Of a stretch of DNA of 64,000 bases, positions 41,751 to 51,507 are shown in pieces. The notes below the pieces were generated by a model. That model made no database searches, had not been told where the DNA came from, and saw only the letters and a list, made by a program, of their open reading frames with translations. The DNA comes from Kappaphycus alvarezii (Eukaryota; Rhodophyta; Florideophyceae; Gigartinales; Solieriaceae), in assembly GCA_002205965.3 (NCBI GenBank), contig NADL03000471.1:2790001-2854000 (forward strand), given 5' to 3'. Within the stretch, counting starts at the first letter, position 1, and every line of letters begins with the position of its first letter. The position numbers and the translations under genes are program-made.

Positions 41751-41820
41751 TTGGTGTAATGATTAGACAATTATGAGTGAATTAATGGAGAGGCTTCATC
41801 ATGTTTGAATTCCACCACTA
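41751..41820 (+). repeat. Left ~70-bp terminal direct repeat of P
   Basis: Shares GTAATGATT, GACAATTATG, GTGAATTAAT and the CTTCA(T/C)CA...TCCCACC-like end with 45,007-45,075. Confidence 0.7.
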
Positions 41821-42083
41821 CAAGCAAATTACGCGTGGCAACCTTGTTCCTACTCTTTGCAATGTCACAAGTACACGAAGTCTGAACCCAAGTGTCAACT
41901 GGGTAAGGTTCTGTTGTGTAAGCACTTGCGCAAGTGCGAAGGCAACCCGTTGAACAGGATTATATAATCTTCGACTTTGGTCGCAATCGGTGCTGTCTCT
42001 GCTCCTCCAAGTTGTGTTTTTGTAATAAATAGAACCAACTCAAGACGATCCAATCGTCTAGGTCGCCATTCACAAATCACCCA

Positions 42084-42843
42084 TGTCTAAAGGTCATCTC
42101 CTTCTGCATCATCTACCGACACTCGTCTCGTATCCCTCTTAAAAAAAGTCCCTGGGATCGAAAGCCAACTTTCCGAGATCTTCAGCCATCTCAAGTTAGG
42201 ATCCGCTGACCAGAACGCACCCACATCTGGTCGAGCTCGTGCCACCGAGACTCTGACGGGCAGTCCGTCTCTAATCCCAAGCTGGCTACCGAAGCCACGC
42301 GTACAGCCACCGAGACATTCCAAGTTGGTATCCTTCAGTTCTCGTTACCTCCAGCCACTCTGAAACCGTGGCCGAAACTTTCGGTAGCTGTCTAGCTTAC
42401 GTCGCTACCGGAAGGCTAAAAAAGTTCTCAAACTCGTGTACCGTTCCACCGTTTCCTTCCAACAGGTTCATCCCGGAACCAGGGGAAATATTCACTTGTA
42501 TCAAATCTGCTGACCTCCGCGACGTCTGGGATGCAGAGTTCCCGTGGAATATCGGGAAAATTGCGAGAACGCCCTCACTACGGCATACAAGGTTACTGAG
42601 GCGCTGGTCGTCAAGGACGCCCAAGCCGCCAATGAGACAATCTCTGTTCTTTACCACTTCCTGGAAGCTTCTTATTCTCTAATTCTCGAACGAATCGATT
42701 TGTTCACCGACACTCTGGAGTATGGCAAGTCTGAGGCTATTTCCGCACAAAAATACCTCATGGGGGACAATTTCAACCATTCACCCAAACTCTACCGCTC
42801 GACCAAGCACAAGTTCTCTGGGTTCCGTTTGAATGCTTATTAA
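42084..42843 (+). pseudogene. Gag-like ORF1 relic of P
   Basis: Three frames in succession match the Gag of element A. KKVPGIESQLSEIFSHL (about 42,135-42,185) matches the coiled-coil segment NKVTGIETQLSQIVNLL of A. Then PPFPSNRFIPEPGEIFTCIK and DLRDVWDAEFPWNIG (42,449-42,552). After a frameshift at about 42,555 come TTAYKVTEALVVKDAQAAN and LFTDTLEYGKSEAISAQKYL, with KLYRSTKHKFSGFRLNAY to a TAA at 42,841-42,843. Two frameshifts and an early stop inactivate it. Confidence 0.7.
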
Positions 42844-43049
42844 AAAAAGAGTTAAACAAGCAGCTGGCCTCATCCGGGATCCGCCGCGGTAAAAAATCTA
42901 AAAGGAAAGAAAGCCCCCCTCAGGATCCAAAAATATCTCACCATTAAAGCTGCCATTATCGCGACTTTTTCTTTCTGGCGGGACTCACATATTACGGCGA
43001 AACACCCAGAGAGACGTCTCGCTATGGAGTGATTACCTCCACGCTTCTC

Positions 43050-44870
43050 AATTCCTCATGCGTGTTATTCTTTTTGGAGTATACGACGTAGAATTTACGA
43101 CTTCCTGTTCCCTTTCAATATTCAAACTCCCTCAAATCCCTGTCGACCCGAAGCACAGTGAATTCTTCGACATAGTCATCGGCGACGCCCTATATCGGAG
43201 AACATGCGAGCAGATATCTCCTTCTACCGCCTTCGATCTGCAATGCCAAAGCTACCCAGTCACAAACGCTTTAGTCGCAGATTCCGCTGATAAGCAACGT
43301 CCCGTAGTAAATCTCTCTCGCCATTCTACCTTGTTCAGAGTAATCGTCGTCAAAAAGAAAACCCTGTAATACTAGGATCTGGGACTCAACCAAGCTGATC
43401 AAATATTCCCGTTCGATACCGCCAAGGTTTTCCATAACTATCGGCTACAACCGAAAATCCGAAATCGGTCTCCATTCAAAGTCGACAAAAGACACTTCAG
43501 ATACATCACGCTGCCCTTTGGCTGGAAAATCTCGGGCGCTTATTTCGTCAAGCTTATGTGGCCGCACCTCTGCTATGTTCTCCAGCATTATCTTTTGTGA
43601 CTGTTTCCGTGCATGGACGACTTTCTAATCACTGTTTGGAGTCAGTCCCTAGTTAGAAAAGCTCTTCACCAAATCTATCGTCTCGTAGCCTTTCGCGGGC
43701 TGTTGCGCAAGAAGGACAAGTCTGATTCCCGGTTCCCGACGACTTGAACACCTTGTATTCGTACTAGACACTGCGCACATGATTTTTGGCATCTCTGCCC
43801 GTCGAATGGAAACGATATGTGGAATTTACTAGCAAATTTTACTAAAAGTCGACAAAATCACCAACTGGCTGACGTCAAGCTGTCACGTCACTTAACCGGA
43901 GTGGCATTTTTATGCTCTCTCGCAATGCCGCTCGCGCGCTTCTACACAGGGTCGATGTACGCCTGTCTTGAAGAGAAAACCACTAAATCCTGGAAAAGAT
44001 TCCGCCTCAAACGCGGCAATCCGAGATCTCAAGTTTTCGAAAGATCTCATCGTTCATCCACCTCAACGCCCCATCAACGCCATCCCTTACTCTGGCGATG
44101 CACTCAGGCACGTAATCCTCCATTTGCCTGGGAGTAACGCCGAATTCGGATCTCCGATCGAGAGCCCAAGAGACATGGGAGGGTTTGGGCCTGTGGGATC
44201 TGGTACTTAGCGTCAAGCCAATTACATTTCTGGAACTATGGGCCGTGACCGACAATATCAGATCGTTTGCCAAGATGTTACGCTCTGTTACACATCTCAA
44301 GATTTTGGAAGAAAAAAAAGAGGTCTTTTCCATACTGAATTCCATTAATACCAAATACAGACCACTGATGCGATGAATGAGAGTTTTGCACCGATTTATC
44401 ACCCATCTGGGGATCTCTATTGAATTTCAATATCTACCCTCCACTGTGAATCGTTTCGGCGACATGTTTTCTCGTCTCCACACACTGAACGATTGGAGGA
44501 TCAGCACTAAACCACTCAGATCCCTGTTACGCAACATGGCACCCATATTAGTTCGTTTCGCCGGCAATTCCAACAAAATATGCCTTCGTTACAACAGCGA
44601 GCATGCGACTCCTGGATCCCTGGACATAGACGCCTTCAGCCAAGACTTGAGCCACGAAAGGAACTTTTGGAACCCATAACTCAAGCTAATACCCCATGCC
44701 GACACCAAGACCTGCGAAGAGAATGTCCAAGGTATAATGGTCACCCCTAACTGGCCCGCTCAGTGATAGTTTACCCAATTGCTGAAGTTTTCAAGCCCAC
44801 ATCTTTTCGACGCCGAAAACTTATATCTTCAAGCGATTTGAGCACCTCCACCCCTACCAGGTCTGCGGTA
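43050..44870 (+). pseudogene. Reverse transcriptase-RNase H relic of P
   Basis: RT N-terminal block: LPQIPVDPKHSEFFDIVIGD and VVNLSRHSTLFRVI (43,129-43,345). The palm block is in another frame: PFDTAKVFHNYRLQPKIRN and ITLPFGWKISGAYFVKLMWP (43,408-43,568). The active-site box reads PCMDDFLI (CMDD for YMDD, about 43,609-43,631). Then FTKSRQNHQLADVKLSRHLTG corresponds to NRRLVNVPLLRHFAG of A. RNase H: ITFLELWAVTDNIRSFAKML, LKILEEKKEVFSILNSINT (catalytic EDNQ changed to EEKK), and QYLPSTVNRFGDMFSRLHTL. The end block is GIMVTPNWPAQ at about 44,730-44,765. Many stops are present. Confidence 0.72.
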
Positions 44871-45006
44871 GAAAATGTTTAATTGGAAGAATATCTAGAT
44901 GAACGTGTGATGCAGTGTGATGACTCTCTCTTTTTCTTCATTCATTTGCTCTGCCCCTCACCTTTGCAGCATCACTTCGTTCCTTTGGATTTCTCAATAT
45001 ATTATT

Positions 45007-45075
45007 CGATGTAATGATTGGACAATTATGGGTGAATTAATATATAGACTTCACCATTTTTGCATCCCACCCTCT
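45007..45075 (+). repeat. Right ~70-bp terminal direct repeat of P
   Basis: Partner of 41,751-41,820. Its last bases (CACCCTCT) abut the palindrome arm, whose matched sequence starts CTATCTCC at 45,076. Confidence 0.7.
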
Positions 45076-48000
45076 CTATCTCCTTATGTATAAGCTCGTC
45101 AAGATACCAGTTCTTTAATGCAAAAATTAGTGCATTAGGAAACGTTAAAAGTAAATGAGATAGCGTTGAAGCCTTCTGTAAATCAATATAGACAAAAACG
45201 CAGCAACAAATTTCTGAAGAGACCAGATTAAAAACTAATCTTGATAAAAATTCCCTTATTTAGTAGCCTAAAGATTTCTTTTAGCTCCAGAACTAGTTAT
45301 TTCAACGACCAGTCCAAAACTATTAGTTTCTTTCCTTCAAATTCTTACCTTAAAACTTGAATTTGATAGTCATCCCGATGAGAAATCAACGCCTAGTGTT
45401 CTTTTCAAATCATACAGTCCGTCATTGAAGAAAAAATGGCTGTGCTTCATGTAAAAAAAGCAAGCTTTTGTAAATATAGTGTCCCTTTCCCTATGTATTT
45501 TGACGAAAATGTATTTTTGTTGCCAAAATGGCGCCAGCATATCGCTAACTTGTGCATATCGTCAATATTTAGTACAAATACATGGCTTAAGATCAAATTT
45601 TCCTCTGTGGCAGCAATGTTTAATATTCTTAGACCCCACCTGACTATACTGTAGTAATTTTATGGTGTTAAGTCAGGAAAACGTTTTAATCATATTAATC
45701 GAAAATTTTCGGTCAGGTTTGAGTATTTTTCTTTTTTGAGAATGTAACTGGATAGAATAGAGTTTCCCTTGATTCTCTAGAGAGAATATACGGTCATTTT
45801 TTATGCTAGCAGAATTTTGTGTCATGTTCTTAAACAGTACCTGGAAGATATTACAGGACCGTAAGATTCCTTTACCTGCCCAATTGATTTAAATAGACGC
45901 TCAAGAACCTTATTGAATTTTTAAGTCTACTTTGATGTTGTGCGATGGGAGAGATTTTAATCGAATAGCTTACATTCTGCAGTGCTATATATATCCATCT
46001 ACATGACAATGGCTTCTTTTTTACGTAAAAAATATTGGAAGCAGATGTTTTGCTATACTTTAATAAATCTTTTGTGAAAATAGGCACTGCAGGGTCAAAT
46101 ATGAAAACAGACATGAAAAAGATATACGTGTCAACAAATTTGAATAACAGAGGGGCTGCAGTATGATCTATTTGCAAAGCCTGGGTACTTCATTCAAATA
46201 TGGTTGCGTCTTCCAAATCTGCTTATGTCTCAATTTACAGTGAACAAGTGTGGTCTTGCGAAATGTGGCAAAAAGGGGTTGGGATACTTAATAGCTCAGT
46301 TGGTGTTCTTTGAGGTACCACAGCCCTGCTTTATTTTCAGAAACATTCCTCACGAAACAGATACATGCGAACATGAGACCGTAGCGCGAAAACCCTTTAT
46401 CCCACTAGCACACACCCAACGTACTCAGTCACGCGATTTCAATACCACTCTATTTCATTATTTTGCTTTCCTTCTCCCTACAAATGGAGCCCAAAAATGC
46501 CTGTGCAGCCCTTGCTTTGAATTCAATTACAGGTGCGCTGTTGAGCGCGGAAAAAATTGGAAGAAAGGGATTCACTTCATATTCAAGACGACCGCTTTGT
46601 GGAAAATAAATCACTGATACAATTTTTGAAGCGTTTCATGAAAGGATTGAAAGTTAATCAGTTGTCTAAATGACAAACATTTAGCTAGCTCAGCTTGAAA
46701 CGTCGTTGAAAACGTTCCAAGATTACTTCGAGCGATCCGTTTGAGATGAAATGGGGAAAGAAGCCATCATGTGGCAGGAAAAATTTAATTTATGATGGTG
46801 AGGGTTCTAAAAAACTTAAGGCAGTAGAAATCTTTTGTGAAACTGTTTGGCATCAAAACTTATAAATTTGAGCGACTTACATTGACGTTCCCCCATTGAT
46901 CTCCAACCCGTCTTATGAGAACTTCGTTGCCCTTCACGCTAAAGTAGAAATATATTTACTTACTGACAAGAAAAATGTGTTACTCAGCAACCTAATTGCT
47001 AAGTATGCCGTTACGTACCTTTCAACTAATTTTCATCCTTCAGGTAGTTTGCAGAAAGGTAAAAATATTACAGTGATAACCATGCAAAGTATGTGTACAA
47101 TGTGGAATTATAGGCCCTTTACGAAGATGTAGATATATGCACAAGCGCACAAGAGCTCAAAAGCGTTATTGATTTCAAAACTTTTTAATTAAATGCATGA
47201 TTTCGTGGTAAAACTTAAAAAATACAGCGATTTGACGGAAATATGGACAACGATGGTCAAATAAAGGACTTAAATCCATCTTGTTGGGCAATACTCGTCT
47301 AAAAATTGCAGAAAAGTGTTTAGGAGTTTATTAGGAATGCAAATTCGAATAGAAAGGCTCTGTACGTTGTTTTAACTCCAGCCTATGTTGCTCATAAGTG
47401 TCGAGCGACTCTGTATTGGTTGAGAAGTACTTTGGTTGTTTGCGGATTGTGGAATTTTGTCGTAAAACGTTTAATTGGGCTGAAAGTAACTAGAATGTGG
47501 TACTTATGCTTCAGTATGTTTGGTTTTGAGTGATTTCCATGTGGCCTGTAACCCGTTACGAACAACTGATGGACGTACATATTACAAGCAGAAAATTGCT
47601 GGTACAGTATCTATTAGTCCCAGTTTGGGAAGCGTGAGCATTTGCAAGTAAATACCGTGATCAATATTGGTGTCGTGTCGACATGCAGTTCATAGCGCTG
47701 GGTAGAAGCATTGCTATGCATCGAAATCGCTGGAATATCTCGTAAATGTCACTGCATCGCACAGTTTTGCAATTTTTCTCTTTTAATATTGATTTATTGT
47801 GTCTGCTTTCCATTTTCAATTTCAATTCCTTTTTCAGCGTTGTCAGTCGCTGAAAATGTTAGCATATTCAGGCATAATTACTGCTCTTCTGACTGGATAA
47901 CAATTCTTCGATATTTGGAAACGAGACTCATTGAGAACTATTTGCGCAGTTGGCGCCTAACTTTAAGCTGAATTCAGTAAGCGGGAAAGAATGTAAATTG

Positions 48001-48290
48001 AATCCTCATGTTTATCATTTCAATCATCGGTCGAGCATTTTATTTATTAAACAAGTGAATAATATATTGAGAGGCACACATTTAAAATTCAACACGTTGT
48101 CCTAGTATCTGGGGAAATCCGGATTCAGCGTGTTGTGCGAAAGTGCGTGTGTGCAAGTACTTGCGCAAGTACTTGCACACTAGAATATTACCCGATAAAT
48201 TCGTTGGTCCAGCCTTGGTACACTTATGAAATTGTTTAGAGTAAGAACATTACTTAAGTTCTTACTCTAAACAATTTGAAATTACTTAAG
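45076..48290 (+). repeat. Left arm of a 6.43-kb near-perfect palindrome
   Basis: Each base pairs with the reverse complement of 48,292-51,507. Position sums are 96,582 in the inner part and 96,583 in the outer part, the step coming from a one-base indel near 46,050. I found six substitutions (45,126; 45,203; 45,288; 45,963; 46,682; 48,203) and that indel in the stretches compared, about 0.2% divergence. The arm is AT-rich and has no recognisable domain. Its largest frame, 46,204-46,617 (137 codons), is mirrored at 49,965-50,378; smaller mirrored frames include 45,436-45,654, 46,896-47,132, 47,392-47,580 and 47,711-47,971. Whether any is expressed is unknown. Confidence 0.97.
48151..48178. repeat. 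28-bp perfect palindrome in the left arm
   Basis: Two GCAAGTACTTGC-type units back to back form GTGCAAGTACTTGC followed by its reverse complement. It could be a protein-binding site or hairpin. It is mirrored at 48,404-48,431. Confidence 0.9.
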
Positions 48291-48353
48291 TTCTTACTCT
48301 AAACAATTTGAAATTGTTTAGAACATTACTTAAGTTCTTACTCTAAACAATTT
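48229..48353. repeat. Centre of the palindrome: three direct repeats plus inverted partners
   Basis: The 29-base unit beginning ATTACTTAAGTTCTTACTCT and ending AAACAATTT occurs at 48,249-48,277, 48,281-48,309 and 48,325-48,353. Its partial inverse (AAATTGTTTAGAGTAAGAAC) is at 48,229-48,248 and a shorter inverse piece at 48,311-48,324. The turn-around point therefore sits inside a small tandem array rather than at a simple loop. Confidence 0.9.
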
Positions 48354-51300
48354 CATAAGTGTACCAAGGCTGGACCAAAGAATTTATCGGGTAATATTCT
48401 AGTGTGCAAGTACTTGCGCAAGTACTTGCACACACGCACTTTCGCACAACACGCTGAATCCGGATTTCCCCAGATACTAGGACAACGTGTTGAATTTTAA
48501 ATGTGTGCCTCTCAATATATTATTCACTTGTTTAATAAATAAAATGCTCGACCGATGATTGAAATGATAAACATGAGGATTCAATTTACATTCTTTCCCG
48601 CTTACTGAATTCAGCTTAAAGTTAGGCGCCAACTGCGCAAATAGTTCTCAATGAGTCTCGTTTCCAAATATCGAAGAATTGTTATCCAGTCAGAAGAGCA
48701 GTAATTATGCCTGAATATGCTAACATTTTCAGCGACTGACAACGCTGAAAAAGGAATTGAAATTGAAAATGGAAAGCAGACACAATAAATCAATATTAAA
48801 AGAGAAAAATTGCAAAACTGTGCGATGCAGTGACATTTACGAGATATTCCAGCGATTTCGATGCATAGCAATGCTTCTACCCAGCGCTATGAACTGCATG
48901 TCGACACGACACCAATATTGATCACGGTATTTACTTGCAAATGCTCACGCTTCCCAAACTGGGACTAATAGATACTGTACCAGCAATTTTCTGCTTGTAA
49001 TATGTACGTCCATCAGTTGTTCGTAACGGGTTACAGGCCACATGGAAATCACTCAAAACCAAACATACTGAAGCATAAGTACCACATTCTAGTTACTTTC
49101 AGCCCAATTAAACGTTTTACGACAAAATTCCACAATCCGCAAACAACCAAAGTACTTCTCAACCAATACAGAGTCGCTCGACACTTATGAGCAACATAGG
49201 CTGGAGTTAAAACAACGTACAGAGCCTTTCTATTCGAATTTGCATTCCTAATAAACTCCTAAACACTTTTCTGCAATTTTTAGACGAGTATTGCCCAACA
49301 AGATGGATTTAAGTCCTTTATTTGACCATCGTTGTCCATATTTCCGTCAAATCGCTGTATTTTTTAAGTTTTACCACGAAATCATGCATTTAATTAAAAA
49401 GTTTTGAAATCAATAACGCTTTTGAGCTCTTGTGCGCTTGTGCATATATCTACATCTTCGTAAAGGGCCTATAATTCCACATTGTACACATACTTTGCAT
49501 GGTTATCACTGTAATATTTTTACCTTTCTGCAAACTACCTGAAGGATGAAAATTAGTTGAAAGGTACGTAACGGCATACTTAGCAATTAGGTTGCTGAGT
49601 AACACATTTTTCTTGTCAGTAAGTAAATATATTTCTACTTTAGCGTGAAGGGCAACGAAGTTCTCATAAGACGGGTTGGAGATCAATGGGGGAACGTCAA
49701 TGTAAGTCGCTCAAATTTATAAGTTTTGATGCCAAACAGTTTCACAAAAGATTTCTACTGCCTTAAGTTTTTTAGAACCCTCACCATCATAAATTAAATT
49801 TTTCCTGCCACATGATGGCTTCTTTCCCCATTTCATCTCAAACGGATCGCTCGAAGTAATCTTGGAACGTTTTCAACGACGTTTCAAGCTGAGCTAGCTC
49901 AATGTTTGTCATTTAGACAACTGATTAACTTTCAATCCTTTCATGAAACGCTTCAAAAATTGTATCAGTGATTTATTTTCCACAAAGCGGTCGTCTTGAA
50001 TATGAAGTGAATCCCTTTCTTCCAATTTTTTCCGCGCTCAACAGCGCACCTGTAATTGAATTCAAAGCAAGGGCTGCACAGGCATTTTTGGGCTCCATTT
50101 GTAGGGAGAAGGAAAGCAAAATAATGAAATAGAGTGGTATTGAAATCGCGTGACTGAGTACGTTGGGTGTGTGCTAGTGGGATAAAGGGTTTTCGCGCTA
50201 CGGTCTCATGTTCGCATGTATCTGTTTCGTGAGGAATGTTTCTGAAAATAAAGCAGGGCTGTGGTACCTCAAAGAACACCAACTGAGCTATTAAGTATCC
50301 CAACCCCTTTTTGCCACATTTCGCAAGACCACACTTGTTCACTGTAAATTGAGACATAAGCAGATTTGGAAGACGCAACCATATTTGAATGAAGTACCCA
50401 GGCTTTGCAAATAGATCATACTGCAGCCCCTCTGTTATTCAAATTTGTTGACACGTATATCTTTTTCATGTCTGTTTTCATATTTGACCCTGCAGTGCCT
50501 ATTTTCACAAAAGATTTATTAAAGTATAGCAAAAACATCTGCTTCCAATATTTTTTACGTAAAAAAGAAGCCATTGTCATGTAGATGGATATATATAGCA
50601 CTGCAGAATGTAAGCTATTAGATTAAAATCTCTCCCATCGCACAACATCAAAGTAGACTTAAAAATTCAATAAGGTTCTTGAGCGTCTATTTAAATCAAT
50701 TGGGCAGGTAAAGGAATCTTACGGTCCTGTAATATCTTCCAGGTACTGTTTAAGAACATGACACAAAATTCTGCTAGCATAAAAAATGACCGTATATTCT
50801 CTCTAGAGAATCAAGGGAAACTCTATTCTATCCAGTTACATTCTCAAAAAAGAAAAATACTCAAACCTGACCGAAAATTTTCGATTAATATGATTAAAAC
50901 GTTTTCCTGACTTAACACCATAAAATTACTACAGTATAGTCAGGTGGGGTCTAAGAATATTAAACATTGCTGCCACAGAGGAAAATTTGATCTTAAGCCA
51001 TGTATTTGTACTAAATATTGACGATATGCACAAGTTAGCGATATGCTGGCGCCATTTTGGCAACAAAAATACATTTTCGTCAAAATACATAGGGAAAGGG
51101 ACACTATATTTACAAAAGCTTGCTTTTTTTACATGAAGCACAGCCATTTTTTCTTCAATGACGGACTGTATGATTTGAAAAGAACACTAGGCGTTGATTT
51201 CTCATCGGGATGACTATCAAATTCAAGTTTTAAGGTAAGAATTTGAAGGAAAGAAACTAATAGTTTTGGACTGGTCGTTGAAATAACTAGTTCTAGAGCT

Positions 51301-51507
51301 AAAAGAAATCTTTAGGCTACTAAATAAGGGAATTTTTATCAAGATTAGTTTTTAATCTGGTCTCTTCAGAAATTTGTTGATGCGTTTTTGTCTATATTGA
51401 TTTACAGAAGGCTTCAACGCTATCTCATTTACTTTTAACGTTTCCTAATGCACTAACTTTTGCATTAAAGAACTGGTATCTTGACGAGCTTATACATAAG
51501 GAGATAG
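48292..51507 (-). repeat. Right arm of the 6.43-kb palindrome
   Basis: Reverse complement of 45,076-48,290 with one extra T. Matching ends at 51,507; beyond it (GTACGTAGAG) there is no similarity to the sequence left of 45,076, and no flanking target duplication is seen. Confidence 0.97.
48404..48431. repeat. 28-bp perfect palindrome in the right arm
   Basis: Mirror copy of 48,151-48,178, identical in sequence. Confidence 0.9.

Larger units (their letters stand above)
41751..45075 (+). mobile_element. DIRS-type retroelement P (relative of A), decayed
   Basis: Direct repeats of about 70 bp (41,751-41,820 and 45,007-45,075) flank a gag relic (42,084-42,843) and an RT/RNase H relic (43,050-44,870). 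The interval after RNase H is too short for a tyrosine recombinase, so that part is deleted or was never present in this family. The right repeat ends exactly where the 6.4-kb palindrome starts. Confidence 0.7.

Noticed and set aside
46289..46360. tRNA-like D-arm word (TAGCTCAGTTGGT), also mirrored in the right arm
   Set aside because: No matching B box, anticodon stem or acceptor closure follows, so it does not make a tRNA.
45076..51507. Palindrome as a pair of long terminal inverted repeats around a transposase gene
   Set aside because: The arms meet at the centre with no unique coding interior, so no transposase is enclosed.
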